Assembly (NCBI GenBank): GCA_027483895.1
Contig: JAIXTP010000024.1
Span: 1-64,000, forward strand
DNA from: Hyphomicrobiales bacterium
GTDB taxonomy: Bacteria; Pseudomonadota; Alphaproteobacteria; Rhizobiales; Beijerinckiaceae
Length of the DNA stretch: 64,000 bases
Direction of reading: 5' to 3'
The position numbers were made by a program, and so were the translations under genes. Numbering within the stretch: the stretch's first letter is position 1; the number at the start of each line of letters is the position of its first letter. The notes under the pieces are model-generated. The model made no database searches and was not told the DNA's origin. It was given only the letters and a program-made list of their open reading frames with translations. Positions 24,252 to 33,336 of this stretch are shown here, piece after piece.

Positions 24252-25693
24252 CGTCTGTCCTCGGCGACGGCGGCCAGGATGGAATCGTGATCGGAAAAGG
24301 GCAGCGTGCGGTCGCCCACGATCTGGCCCGTTTCATGACCCTTGCCCGCGACGACGAGCACGTCGCCCGGGCCGAGGCCCTTCACGGCGATGCGGATCGC
24401 CTCGGCGCGGTCGCCGATCTCGACGGCTCCGGGTGCCGCGGCGAGGATCTCGGCGCGGATCGCGGCCGGCGCCTCGCTGCGCGGATTGTCGTCGGTGACG
24501 ATGACGCGGTCGGCCTTCTCGGCGGCGATGCGGCCCATGATCGGGCGTTTGCCGCGGTCGCGGTCGCCGCCGCAGCCGAAGACGCAGACGAGCTTGCCGC
24601 CCGTGGTCTCGCGCAGCGTATCGAGCACCTGTTCCAGAGCTTCCGGCTTGTGGGCGTAATCGACGACGATCAGCGCGCCGCGATGCGTCGCGACGCGTTC
24701 GAGACGTCCCTTCACCCCGGAAAGGCGCGAAAAAGCGGCGAAGACGGCGCCGGGTTCCTCGCCGGTCGCGAGCGCGAGGCCCGCGGCCGTCAGCGCGTTC
24801 TCGACCTGGAAGGCGCCCGCGAGCGGGAGCACGACGTCGAAGGTCTCGCCGCCGAAGCGCAGGCTCAGCCGCTGGTCGAAGCCGTCGCGGCGCAGATCGA
24901 GAATCTTGAGGTCGCGTCCCTTGCGGCCGACCGTGATCGTGGGCAGGCGCCGGGTGCGGCAGGCTTCGAGCACCGCTTCGGCCTCGGCCCCGTCCATGTT
25001 GACGACGGCCGGGCTCCAGCCGGGCAGCAGCGTATCGAACAGGCGCAGCTTGGCCTTGAGATAGGCCTCCATCGTCTCGTGATAGTCGAGATGATCGCGG
25101 CCGAGATTGGTGAAGGCGGCGGCGGCCAGTTCGACGCCGTCGAGCCGTCGCTGATCGAGGCCGTGCGAGGAGCCCTCCATCGCAAGATGCGTGACGCCCT
25201 CCCCCGCCAACCCGTCGAGCGTGCGATGGAGCGTCACGGGATCGGGGGTGGTCAGCGAACCGTAGACGGCGCCCGACGCACGGATGACGCCGATGGTGCC
25301 GAGGCTCGCGGCTTCGCGGCCGCAGGCGGTGAAGATCTGGCGCGTGAAATCCGCCACCGAGGTCTTTCCGCTCGTGCCGGTGACGGCGACGATCGTGTCC
25401 GGCCGGCGCGGGAACAGCGCGGCGGCGGCGAGCGCGAGGCTGCGGCGCGCATCGGCCACGCGGATGCGGGCGACATGGGCGGGGAGGCCCGGCACATGCT
25501 CCGCCTCGGTCACCACGGCGACGGCGCCCTTGGCGACCGCGTCCGCCGCGAAGGCGAGGCCGTCGGATTTCGTGCCCTGCAAGGCCACGAAGGCGGCGCC
25601 GGGAACCACGGCGCGGCTGTCGGCCGTGACGGTCGTGATCTCGATGCCGCCTTGCGCGCCGCGCGCTTCCGGGAACAGCGCGTCGAGCCTCAT
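24248..25693 (-). CDS. murE: UDP-MurNAc-L-Ala-D-Glu--meso-diaminopimelate ligase MurE
   Basis: 481 residues. It adds the third residue of the stem peptide. The P-loop is AVTGTSGKTSVADFTRQI, the substrate loop has THLAMEGSSHGLDQRR, and the C-terminal domain carries TDDNPRSEAP. The DNPR motif is the established marker for meso-diaminopimelate rather than lysine specificity, as expected in a Gram-negative. It overlaps ftsI and murF by four bases each. Confidence 0.97.
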   Translation of the reverse strand: MRLDALFPEARGAQGGIEITTVTADSRAVVPGAAFVALQGTKSDGLAFAADAVAKGAVAVVTEAEHVPGLPAHVARIRVADARRSLALAAAALFPRRPDTIVAVTGTSGKTSVADFTRQIFTACGREAASLGTIGVIRASGAVYGSLTTPDPVTLHRTLDGLAGEGVTHLAMEGSSHGLDQRRLDGVELAAAAFTNLGRDHLDYHETMEAYLKAKLRLFDTLLPGWSPAVVNMDGAEAEAVLEACRTRRLPTITVGRKGRDLKILDLRRDGFDQRLSLRFGGETFDVVLPLAGAFQVENALTAAGLALATGEEPGAVFAAFSRLSGVKGRLERVATHRGALIVVDYAHKPEALEQVLDTLRETTGGKLVCVFGCGGDRDRGKRPIMGRIAAEKADRVIVTDDNPRSEAPAAIRAEILAAAPGAVEIGDRAEAIRIAVKGLGPGDVLVVAGKGHETGQIVGDRTLPFSDHDSILAAVAEDRR

Positions 25694-27462
25694 CGCGTCC
25701 CCCACGCGCCGAGCTTCACCATCAGCGGGAACGGCATCGCGGGCGGCTCGAACCGCGGGGGCAGGCCGAGAATGGGGGCGACGCGCTCGATGACCGCGCC
25801 GGTCACGGGGGCGGAATTCCAGCCCGAAGTCGCGAAGCCGTGCGTCTCGGGCAGGCCCTGCGGCTCGTCGAGCACGGTGAGGAACAGGTAGCGGGGCGCA
25901 TCGGCCGGGGCGACCGCCATGAAGGTCGTGAACAGCCGGTTCTTGGCGTAGCGCCCGCCGATCACCTTCTCGGCCGTGCCGGTCTTGCCGCCGACGAAAT
26001 AGCCGGGGATCGCGGCCTTCGTGGCGGAGCCCTTCACCGCGTTGAGGCGCATCACGTAGCGCATGGCCTCGCTGGTCTCGGGCCGGATCACCTGCGTCGC
26101 GACCTTCGCCGCGTCGGTCTCGGTGCGGGCGAGGAAGGTCGGCGTGATCAGCTTGCCGCCGTTCATCAGCGCCGCGGTGGCCGCGACCGCCTGAATCGGC
26201 GCGACCGCAAGGCCGTGGCCGAAGGCGATGGTCATCGTGTTCAACTCGCCCCAGCGGGCGGGCACGATCGGCTCGGCGCTTTCGGGAAGCTCGGTCCGCA
26301 TGCGGTCGAGCTGGCCCATCTTCTTGAGGAAGTCCTTGTGCCCGTTGACGCCGACGCCCAGCGCGATGCGCGCTGTGCCGATGTTCGAGGAATGGATGAA
26401 GACCTCGGGAACGGTAAGGACGCGGCGCGTCGGGTGATAGTCGCCGATCGAGAACTTGCCGTAGCGCAGCGCCTGCCGGGCATCGAGCGTCGAGTTGATG
26501 TTGATCTTGCCGCTGTCGAGGCCCATCGCCGTCGTCAGCGCCTTGAAGGTCGAGCCCATCTCGTAGACGCCGACCATGATCCGGTTGATGCGGTCGGGCG
26601 CGAGCGCGTCGACGGGATTGTTCGGGTCGAAATCCGGCAGGGAAGCCAGAGCGACGACCTCGCCGGTGTTCACGTCGAGGATCATGCCCGCGCCGGCCTT
26701 GGCCTTGAACTTCTCGATGCCCTTGAAGAGCTCGTCGCGAAGCGCGTGCTGGGCACGGATGTCGATCGACAGGCGCACGGGCTTGAGATCGGCCGCGGTG
26801 ATGCTGAAGCCCGCGCCGTTCAGGTCGGCGAGGCCGAGATTGTCGATGTATTTCTCGATGCCCGCGATGCCGACATTGTCGACATTGGCGAAGCCGAGGA
26901 TATGCGCGGCGGCGATGCCGTTCGGATAGACCCGCTTGTGCTCGGGCAGGAAGCCGATGCCGGGCAGGCCGAGCCGATGCACTTCCTGCTGCTGGCGCGG
27001 CGTGATCTCGCGCTTGATCCAGACGAAGCCGCGGCGCGAGCCGAGCTTCTCGCGCAGCTCGCGCGGATCGAGATCCGGCAGGACCGCGGTGAGGAGTTCG
27101 ACCGCCTCGTCCTTGTCGATGATGCGGCGGGGTTCGGCGAAGACCGAGACGGTGCGGATGTCGGTGGCGAGCACCACCCCGTTGCGGTCGACGATGTCGG
27201 GACGCGCGGCCGCGATGGACTCGCCCGCGGCGCGACGCAGCGACTGCGGATTGTCGGGGGCGATCGCGAGCTGGACGAGACGACCGCCGATGGTGCCGTA
27301 AAGACCGAGAAAGACGGCGCCGAGCAGGATGAGCCGCTGGCGGCTCTTGTCCATCCGCATGCGGAAGAGCGAGCCGATGAACGCCCCGAGGCCGGGGCGC
27401 CGACGGGGCTCCACGGCTTCGAAGTCCTCGACGGGAGGGGGCGGCGCCGCGTGCTCGTTCAT
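25690..27462 (-). CDS. ftsI: septal transpeptidase FtsI (PBP3, class B)
   Basis: 590 residues. It cross-links septal peptidoglycan in the periplasm. A cytoplasmic Pro-rich N-terminus (1-40) precedes a single membrane anchor (about 42-62). The pedestal domain follows. The transpeptidase domain carries the serine motif STFK (304-307), SSN (358-360) and KTGT (493-496). All three active-site motifs are intact. The ATG at 27462 overlaps the ftsL stop by four bases. Confidence 0.97.
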   Translation of the reverse strand: MNEHAAPPPPVEDFEAVEPRRRPGLGAFIGSLFRMRMDKSRQRLILLGAVFLGLYGTIGGRLVQLAIAPDNPQSLRRAAGESIAAARPDIVDRNGVVLATDIRTVSVFAEPRRIIDKDEAVELLTAVLPDLDPRELREKLGSRRGFVWIKREITPRQQQEVHRLGLPGIGFLPEHKRVYPNGIAAAHILGFANVDNVGIAGIEKYIDNLGLADLNGAGFSITAADLKPVRLSIDIRAQHALRDELFKGIEKFKAKAGAGMILDVNTGEVVALASLPDFDPNNPVDALAPDRINRIMVGVYEMGSTFKALTTAMGLDSGKININSTLDARQALRYGKFSIGDYHPTRRVLTVPEVFIHSSNIGTARIALGVGVNGHKDFLKKMGQLDRMRTELPESAEPIVPARWGELNTMTIAFGHGLAVAPIQAVAATAALMNGGKLITPTFLARTETDAAKVATQVIRPETSEAMRYVMRLNAVKGSATKAAIPGYFVGGKTGTAEKVIGGRYAKNRLFTTFMAVAPADAPRYLFLTVLDEPQGLPETHGFATSGWNSAPVTGAVIERVAPILGLPPRFEPPAMPFPLMVKLGAWGTR

Positions 27463-27893
27463 CGCGCGGCACCGGCCTTGGGCGGCGCGGGCGCGGCGGC
27501 CGGGGCCGCCGGCACATGAGCCGCGGGCTTCTTGCCGTCCTGCGGCTTCGCGGTGCTGCCGGTGGTCTCGAGCAGGCCGAGCGCTTCGAGCTTGCCCGCG
27601 ATCATGTCCGCCTGCGCCGGACGTTGCGGGATCTCGGACCAGCGCGCGACCTGATTGACGGACATGGCCTTGAGGTCCGTATGCGCGTCGGCCAAGGCCT
27701 GCACGCGGTCGGGCCGGTTCACATATTGCCATTCCGCCTTGAGCACGGCGATGGCGTCCTTCTCGCGATGGATGCGCGACTTCAGCTTGGCGACCTGTTC
27801 GGCCAGCACGATCGAGTCGTATTTGACGCGATAGGCATAGACCGCCGAGCCGATCAGCAGAGCGAGGGCGATGAAGGTCAGCAGGCGCTTCAT
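27459..27893 (-). CDS. ftsL: cell division protein FtsL
   Basis: 144 residues. A small bitopic protein of the FtsQLB-type subcomplex. One membrane helix (residues 3-21, [18 protein letters not shown]) is followed by a heptad-type coiled coil (about 28-60) and the conserved [12 protein letters not shown] box, the usual FtsL signature after the coiled coil. The last 35 residues are an Ala/Pro/Lys-rich tail. Assignment rests on motif and position between rsmH and ftsI, since FtsL is poorly conserved. Confidence 0.92.
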   Translation of the reverse strand: MKRLLTFIALALLIGSAVYAYRVKYDSIVLAEQVAKLKSRIHREKDAIAVLKAEWQYVNRPDRVQALADAHTDLKAMSVNQVARWSEIPQRPAQADMIAGKLEALGLLETTGSTAKPQDGKKPAAHVPAAPAAAPAPPKAGAAR

Positions 27894-28885
27894 CGACGCG
27901 TCCTTTCGGGCCGGGCTTCGACCTCGGTGCGCTCCACGGCGCGCAGCTTCGCGGAGCGGGACCGCGGATTGGCGCGGAGCTCCGCATGCGAAGCGGTGAC
28001 CGGCTTGCGGGTGACCTGCACGAAGGTGGGCTCGAGCGCGGCGGCCGCGGGCGCATGGCGCGAAGGGCCCGCGGTGCGGCCCGAACGGTCGGCCATGAAC
28101 TGCTTCACGATCCGGTCTTCCAGCGAATGGAAGGTGACGACGACGAGACGCCCGCCCGGAGCGAGCGCCTTTTCGGCGCCGGCCAGAGCGCGCTCCAGCT
28201 CGCCCAATTCATCGTTCACCGCGATGCGGAGCGCCTGGAAGGTCCGCGTCGCGGGATGGATGTCGTCGGGGCGCGACCGGACGACCGAAGCCACGATGTC
28301 GGCCAGACGCTTCGTGGTCGTGATGCGCTCGACCTTCCGGGCCTGCACGATCGCGCGCGCCACGGAACGGGATTTCCGCTCCTCGCCATAGGCATAGATC
28401 AGATCGGCCAGCGGCCCCTCTTCCATGCCGTTGACGAGATCCTCCGCGCTCGGGCCGGACTGCTCCATGCGCATGTCGAGCGGCCCGTCGGCGCGGAAGG
28501 AGAAGCCGCGGCCGGGATCGTCGAGCTGCATGGACGAGACGCCGATGTCGAGGACGATGCCGTCGAGCGGCGCAAGATCGAATTGTTCGGCGAGATCGGC
28601 GAGATCGCCGAAACGGCCCTCGACCAGCGTGAGCCGGCCCGCGGCCTCGGAGACGAGGGCCGCACCGCCCGCGATCGCGCCGGGATCGCGATCGACGGCG
28701 ATGACGCGGATGTCGGGAGCGGCTTCGAGAACGGCGCGGGTATAGCCGCCCGCCCCGAAGGTGCCGTCGAGATAACGGCCGCCGGGGCGCGGCGCGAGCG
28801 CGTCCACGACCTCGTTCAAGAGGACGGGAACGTGACGGGCCGGTCCGCCGGCGGCGTCGGAAGTCCGATCGCCGCGACCCGTCAT
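27890..28885 (-). CDS. rsmH: 16S rRNA (cytosine(1402)-N(4))-methyltransferase RsmH (MraW)
   Basis: 331 residues. It methylates C1402 in the 16S rRNA P-site using SAM. Motifs are [13 protein letters not shown] at the start, the SAM loop [37 protein letters not shown], and [11 protein letters not shown] with the nearby histidine. The ATG at 28885 overlaps the mraZ stop by four bases. The frame continues upstream only as a mraZ shadow. Confidence 0.97.
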   Translation of the reverse strand: MTGRGDRTSDAAGGPARHVPVLLNEVVDALAPRPGGRYLDGTFGAGGYTRAVLEAAPDIRVIAVDRDPGAIAGGAALVSEAAGRLTLVEGRFGDLADLAEQFDLAPLDGIVLDIGVSSMQLDDPGRGFSFRADGPLDMRMEQSGPSAEDLVNGMEEGPLADLIYAYGEERKSRSVARAIVQARKVERITTTKRLADIVASVVRSRPDDIHPATRTFQALRIAVNDELGELERALAGAEKALAPGGRLVVVTFHSLEDRIVKQFMADRSGRTAGPSRHAPAAAALEPTFVQVTRKPVTASHAELRANPRSRSAKLRAVERTEVEARPERTRR

Positions 28886-29364
28886 CGTTCCCGCGCCCCC
28901 TGCTCGGAACCCGTGCGATGGCCTCCGCCGAGTTCCGCCTTGAGTTCCCTCACTTTCCGACGCGCGGCCTCGAGATGCGCGCGGAACGCTTCGGGTTCCC
29001 AGATCTGAAATTTGTGCCCGAGCCCCACGAAGGTGACCGCATCCGCGATCTCCGCATGGGACTTCAAGGTGTCCGTCAACTGCACGCGCCCTTCCGGATC
29101 GACCTTCAGGATTTCGGAGAGGCCGTACAACGCCGTCGAGAAGTGATCCCTCTCGTCCGAGAAAGGTGCCAGATTCGCGATCAGTCCGTCGATCTCCTTC
29201 AGGAGACCGTTCCCGCCCGCATCGAGCGCCTTCGCCTCGAGCGAGGGATGGAGATAGAGCCCTTCGAACCCGTCCCGCGCCAGCACGGCCCGGAAGGACG
29301 CCGGAATCGACACGCGACCCTTCGCATCCAATCGACCGGTGAAGTGCGAAACGAACCTGTCCAT
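28882..29364 (-). CDS. mraZ: transcriptional regulator MraZ
   Basis: 160 residues. It holds two SpoVT/AbrB-like swapped-hairpin units: [16 protein letters not shown] (10-25) and [16 protein letters not shown] in the second half. The Arg of each D-x-x-G-R motif is the DNA-binding feature. MraZ forms a ring and represses its own dcw operon in studied bacteria. The promoter upstream here has matching 10-base-spaced TGGG boxes (29462-29495). It is the first gene of the dcw operon. The ATG at 29364 gives the usual family N-terminus; the upstream frame extension is not supported. Confidence 0.96.
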   Translation of the reverse strand: MDRFVSHFTGRLDAKGRVSIPASFRAVLARDGFEGLYLHPSLEAKALDAGGNGLLKEIDGLIANLAPFSDERDHFSTALYGLSEILKVDPEGRVQLTDTLKSHAEIADAVTFVGLGHKFQIWEPEAFRAHLEAARRKVRELKAELGGGHRTGSEQGARER

Positions 29365-29461
29365 CAACGCCGCCCGTCCCGCGCGCCGGGATCGGCGCGG
29401 CCGGCGCGAGGAGGCGGGCGACCGCCCGCGGGCGGTTCGATGCGCTTCCCTTGGAGCCGTT

Positions 29462-29495
29462 CGGGATGATTTGGGATAACATGGGATGAGATGGG
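29462..29495. promoter_or_regulatory. MraZ-binding boxes (10-base-spaced TGGG repeats)
   Basis: Plus-strand TGGG begins at 29472, 29482 and 29492, and a related CGGG at 29462, exactly one every 10 bases, each followed mostly by AT. E. coli MraZ binds TGGGN repeats separated by five bases, which gives the same period. Here the boxes lie over the -10 element and spacer of the mraZ promoter, which fits autorepression. The strand orientation relative to mraZ is opposite to what I recall for E. coli. Confidence 0.8.
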
Positions 29496-29502
29496 CGGTC
29501 AA
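29474..29502 (-). promoter_or_regulatory. mraZ: candidate sigma-70 promoter of mraZ (dcw operon)
   Basis: On the minus strand, TTGACC (29502-29497), a 17-base spacer, then TTATCC (29479-29474). The -35 is near consensus and the spacing ideal; the -10 is weaker. Transcription would start about 100 bases before the mraZ ATG. Confidence 0.6.
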
Positions 29503-29548
29503 TGGAATCAGGCGGAGTCCGAGCCGATTCAGTAAGCGTCCGTTACCG

Positions 29549-29563
29549 TTAAGATTCGGTTGA
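29549..29563. promoter_or_regulatory. possible CtrA site (TTAA-N7-TTGA) upstream of mraZ
   Basis: TTAA (29549-29552), seven bases, then TTGA (29560-29563), one mismatch from the alphaproteobacterial CtrA consensus TTAA-N7-TTAA. It lies about 45 bases upstream of the mraZ -35. A single-mismatch site can occur by chance, so this is tentative. Confidence 0.3.
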
Positions 29564-29673
29564 TTCAGACCGGATGATGCCCGCTTTGCGTGCAGACGCG
29601 ACGCGGCACGCGGGCGCCGCGCGAGATCATGCGCGGGAAGCCGCCTCGTCTCGGCGGCGGCGGGAAAGGAAGC

Positions 29674-30058
<385 letters not shown>

Positions 30059-30109
30059 CCTTCGGGAATAGGGAGGATGGGGCGGGGACGCAAGCCCCGC
30101 CGGGGAGGA

Positions 30110-30979
30110 TCAGCCCGCACGCGCCATCAGGGACCGGGCCTTTTCGCAATAAGCGAGGTTCGCCGCGTTCGGCGCCTTGGCGTAATGGCCGCTCTGGTAG
30201 CGCATCACCGTCTGGCACGTATCGCCGTTCGACAGGCGATAGGCTTGGGCGAGATACATGATGCCGTAGCGGAGATTGACCTCGGGGTCGTGCAGACCGT
30301 TGCGGTCCCCGTCATAGCCGAGCCCCCGCGCCGTCGGCAGCAGGATCTGCATCAGGCCGATCGCGCCGGCGTTGAAGGCCATCGGGTTATAGCCGCTCTC
30401 GATGGTCACCACCGCATGCGCCAACGCCGGAGGCAGGCCGTGCTGCGCGGCATACCGGTCGATGAGATCCTTGTAGGGATTGGCGAAGTCGAAGCCCCGC
30501 ACCGGTTGCGTCGGGGAAGTCTCCTCGGGCGCCGCGGTGGCGGGCGCGGCGGTGGCGGCGACGGAGGCAGAGGCCGCGGCGGGAGAGGCAAGCGCGTCTC
30601 CCGAGGCCGAGCCGACCAAGACTTCGGTCGGGACGGGACGCCGGGCCTTGGCCCGCTTGGTCTTCGCGGGTTCCGCGACCTCCTTGCGGTCGTAATACCC
30701 GATCGCGACGCGCATGAATTCCGTGCGCTCGTCGACGACTTCCGGCTCCGGCGCGGGACGGGGGACGGGCAGCGGAACGACGACCTTTTTCTCGTCGTAA
30801 TGACCCGTCGCGACGCGCATGAATTCGACGTGATCGTCGACGGGCGCCGCGGAAACCCGGACCGGGATTTCGGGGGTCGCGCCGCGCCCCTTCGCGGGTG
30901 CAGCGAAGGACTGGAACGACCACCCTGCCGCAAGGACCGCGGCGCTCAAGGCCAAAGCACGCGAATTGCTCGTGTTCAT
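30110..30979 (-). CDS. secreted lytic transglycosylase, SLT/family 1-like
   Basis: 289 residues. A signal peptide (1-27, ending QSFAAPA) should send it to the periplasm. The C-terminal SLT-type domain (about 165-285) has a catalytic glutamate E194 in AVVTIESGYNPMA, followed by GAIGLMQILLPTARGLG and NLRYGIMYLAQAYR, so it should cleave peptidoglycan glycan strands. The middle is Ala/Pro-rich linker with an odd duplication: EFMRVATGHYDEK (52-64) and EFMRVAIGYYDRK (87-99), 35 residues apart. The ATG at 30979 has AAGGGAG upstream. It lies just upstream of rnpB on the same strand. A GC-rich hairpin without a U-run (30081-30101) follows the stop. Confidence 0.88.
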   Translation of the reverse strand: MNTSNSRALALSAAVLAAGWSFQSFAAPAKGRGATPEIPVRVSAAPVDDHVEFMRVATGHYDEKKVVVPLPVPRPAPEPEVVDERTEFMRVAIGYYDRKEVAEPAKTKRAKARRPVPTEVLVGSASGDALASPAAASASVAATAAPATAAPEETSPTQPVRGFDFANPYKDLIDRYAAQHGLPPALAHAVVTIESGYNPMAFNAGAIGLMQILLPTARGLGYDGDRNGLHDPEVNLRYGIMYLAQAYRLSNGDTCQTVMRYQSGHYAKAPNAANLAYCEKARSLMARAG

Positions 30980-31469
30980 ACGCAGAACTCCCTTTGCGAG
31001 CACGGGCCGTTGCGGTGCGGCCCCGTCCTTCTCCATCGATCGAAGTCCCCGCTCGGGGACGGACAGGAGGATCGGCAAGCGACAAGCGCCCGATCCGGCA
31101 GACGCGACGAGGACACCGGGCCGAACGATACGGCCCGATACCCTCGTATTGAATTGAATCACCCGAATGATCGCTCGCTACGCCTTGCGGCTTAGTAAAA
31201 TCATTCGATCAATTGCCAAGCTTAGTGAACGAACCTTCACTTAGCTGACGTTACGTTAGATGACGATTTAAGGCGCCGTCAACCGTCTTTCGGATCGGTC
31301 CGTTGCTCGATGTCGGGATAAAGAATTCATGATTTAATCAACTTGTTTGATACTTTCCGGCGACTTGCGTGCCCAAATCGTCTCAAGACGACGGCCGAAG
31401 AGCGGGAACTTCGCCGCCGCCGCGCCGTTTCTCTCCCGCGGGGGGCGAATGCAGCGAGGAGGTGACATC
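30980..31469. other. divergent intergenic region, AT-rich core
   Basis: About 490 bases separate the lytic transglycosylase from the lipoprotein gene. The stretch 31150-31345 is clearly AT-richer than the surroundings. It holds four TTAG words (31192, 31222, 31241, 31256) and the 13-mer TGACGTTACGTTA (31246-31258), similar to words upstream of the LuxR-type gene. It probably holds two divergent promoters. I see no gene in it. Confidence 0.55.
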
Positions 31470-31721
31470 GTGAACCGGATCATTCTGGTATTGGCGGCGG
31501 GCCTCGCGATGGCCGGCTGCACGGCCGACCGGCGGATGACGACGGGCGCCGTGGTGGGCGGAGCGACCGGCGCGGTGATCGGCGGCGTTGCGACGAGCAG
31601 CGCGGGCGGCGCTCTGGCCGGCGGCGCCATCGGTGCCGTGGGCGGCGCGATCATCGCGGATCAGACACGGCCGCGGTGCTATTACAGCCGTTATCACCAG
31701 CAGACCGTCTGCCGCCGCTGA
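31470..31721 (+). CDS. small glycine-zipper lipoprotein
   Basis: 83 residues. A short signal peptide ends in the lipobox LAMAGC, so the mature protein would be an acylated envelope lipoprotein. Next comes a glycine-zipper stretch (about 27-67) in which GAVVGG, GAVIGG, GGALAGG and GAVGGAI repeat at helical spacing, similar to the 2TM glycine-zipper domain of small outer-membrane lipoproteins. The tail is Arg/Tyr/Cys-rich. The GTG at 31470 has an excellent GAGGAGGTGA ribosome-binding site. An upstream frame start is not supported. Its role is unknown; envelope structure is a guess. Confidence 0.8.
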   Translation: MNRIILVLAAGLAMAGCTADRRMTTGAVVGGATGAVIGGVATSSAGGALAGGAIGAVGGAIIADQTRPRCYYSRYHQQTVCRR

Positions 31722-31789
31722 GCGCGGCTTGACGCGGCTGCCCCCGTCGCTTTCTGTCCCGGTCTCTGGGGAAGCGCGGGGAAGCGGAT

Positions 31790-32515
31790 TTGGCCTTGTG
31801 GGGAAAGCTCGGCGGAGCCGGCGTCGGCTTCGCGCTGGGCGGTCCGTTGGGCGCCTTGGTCGGCGCGCTGGCGGGACATTTCGTGATCGATGCGGAGGGC
31901 GGCCCCTTCGCCCCGGACCCGGAGCTCGTCTTCTCCACGGGTCTCGTCGCGCTGGCCGCGAAAATGGCCAAGGCCGACGGCGTGGTGACCCATGACGAGG
32001 CCCTCGCCTTCCGCCGCGTGGTGGACGTCGCGCCCGAGGACCTCGACCGCGTGACGCGGCTTTTCGACCTCGCCAAGCAGACGTCCCATGGCTTCGAGGC
32101 CTATGCGGCGCAATTGGCGGAGCTTCTGGCCGATCGCCCGGACCTGCTCGAAGACGTGCTCGACGGCCTGTTCGAGATCGCCTGCGCGGATCACGCGATC
32201 CATGAGGCGGAGCTGCGCTATTTCCGGCGTGTCGGCGAGATCTTCGGGTTCGAAGAGAAGCGTCTCGACGCCATCGAGGCCCGCCACGTCGTGCGCAAGG
32301 ACGACCCCTATCGCGTTCTGGGTCTCGACCGCTCGGCATCCGACGACGAGATCCGTGCGCGGCGGCGGCGTCTCGTCGTCGAGCATCACCCCGACAGGCA
32401 CATCGCGGCGGGCCTGCCGCCCGAGGCGATCCGCATCGCCACCGACCGGCTTGCCGCGATCAATGCCGCATGGGAGAAGATCGCCGAAGAACGCAGGCTC
32501 GATCGCAGCTCGTGA
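31790..32515 (+). CDS. TerB-like plus J-domain protein (DjlA-like co-chaperone)
   Basis: 241 residues. A glycine-rich hydrophobic N-terminus (GGAGVGFALGGPLGALVGALAG) resembles the membrane-proximal segment of DjlA. An alpha-helical TerB-like domain follows (about 40-175, LVALAAKMAKADGVVTHDE and DHAIHEAELRYFRRVG). The C-terminal J-domain (about 190-241) starts DPYRVLGLDRSASDDEIR and keeps the HPD tripeptide in VEHHPDRH, so it should stimulate a DnaK-type ATPase. The start is a TTG at 31790. It overlaps the amidase gene by four bases. Confidence 0.88.
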   Translation: MALWGKLGGAGVGFALGGPLGALVGALAGHFVIDAEGGPFAPDPELVFSTGLVALAAKMAKADGVVTHDEALAFRRVVDVAPEDLDRVTRLFDLAKQTSHGFEAYAAQLAELLADRPDLLEDVLDGLFEIACADHAIHEAELRYFRRVGEIFGFEEKRLDAIEARHVVRKDDPYRVLGLDRSASDDEIRARRRRLVVEHHPDRHIAAGLPPEAIRIATDRLAAINAAWEKIAEERRLDRSS

Positions 32516-33267
32516 CCGCTCTCGCTCCCGACAGTCCGCTGGCCGTCAAGGTCGTCCCGTCGCCCAATCAGGGGCCGCGCAAGGACGGCCGCCGCCCGTC
32601 CATGATCGTGCTGCACTACACCGGCATGGAAGACGGCGTGTCCGCCATGCGGCGGCTGTGCGACCCGTTGGCGGAGGTCTCGGCGCATTACCTCGTCTGG
32701 GAAGACGGCCGCATCTTCCAGCTTGTGCCCGAGGCCGCGCGGGCATGGCACGCCGGCCGCGGATGCTGGCGCGGGGAGACGGACGTCAATTCGGCCTCGA
32801 TCGGCATCGAGATCGTCAATCGCGGGCACGACTTCGACTACCCGGATTTCCCCGAAGCCCAGATCGAAGCCGTCGTGGCGTTGTGCCGCGACGTCGCCGC
32901 GCGCAACGGCATTCCACCGACGGAAATCCTGGCCCATTCCGACGCGGCGCCCGACCGCAAGCGCGATCCCGGCGAGAAATTTCCGTGGCGATGCCTGGCT
33001 GCGGCGGGGCTGGGGCTCGATGTCGCTCCCGCACCGATCGCGGGCGGCCGCGCCTTCGCCCGCGGCGAGGAAGGGCAGCCCGTCCGGGCGCTTCAGGCCA
33101 TGTTCGGCATGCTGGGCTACGCCCTCGACCTCACCGGCGTCTTCGACGAACGCACCGAGCAGGTGGTGATCGCCTTCCAGCGTCGCTTCCGCCCCGCGCT
33201 GGTGGACGGCGTGGCCGACGTTTCCACGATCACGACGCTTCGCGACGCGATCCGCGCCCGCGGCTGA
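32512..33267 (+). CDS. AmiD-like N-acetylmuramoyl-L-alanine amidase with peptidoglycan-binding domain
   Basis: 251 residues. It belongs to the zinc amidase_2 family, which cuts the bond between MurNAc and the stem peptide. Likely zinc ligands are the His in IVLHYTGM and the His/Asp set in LAHSDAAPDRKRDPG. The VSAHYLVWEDGRIFQLV and NSASIGIEIVN motifs match AmiD. A C-terminal PG_binding_1 domain (about 180-245) has the repeat signature GEEGQPVRALQAMFGMLGY. No obvious signal peptide is present, so it may act in the cytoplasm on recycled muropeptides or use an unseen route. The GTG start overlaps the upstream J-domain gene by four bases. Confidence 0.9.
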   Translation: MTALAPDSPLAVKVVPSPNQGPRKDGRRPSMIVLHYTGMEDGVSAMRRLCDPLAEVSAHYLVWEDGRIFQLVPEAARAWHAGRGCWRGETDVNSASIGIEIVNRGHDFDYPDFPEAQIEAVVALCRDVAARNGIPPTEILAHSDAAPDRKRDPGEKFPWRCLAAAGLGLDVAPAPIAGGRAFARGEEGQPVRALQAMFGMLGYALDLTGVFDERTEQVVIAFQRRFRPALVDGVADVSTITTLRDAIRARG

Positions 33268-33336
33268 AACCGTCCGGACTCCCTTGCGCGGCCTCGGGCC
33301 CGCTCCCATCTCGCTTCCATGCAAGAGGAGGCTTGA

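Larger units (their letters stand above)
29365..29673. other. mraZ leader, operator/promoter region and spacer to rnpB
   Basis: These 309 bases hold the mraZ 5' leader (about 100 bases, with a GC-rich inverted stretch near 29413-29434), the mraZ promoter and MraZ boxes, a near-consensus CtrA-like site (29549-29563), and then the 3' flank of rnpB. No gene is evident. Both the mraZ and rnpB transcripts read towards lower coordinates. Confidence 0.7.

Noticed and set aside
30081-30101. GGCGGGG/CCCCGCC hairpin as terminator of the lytic transglycosylase
   Set aside because: No U-run follows, so it is not a convincing intrinsic terminator, though it may still affect RNA stability.
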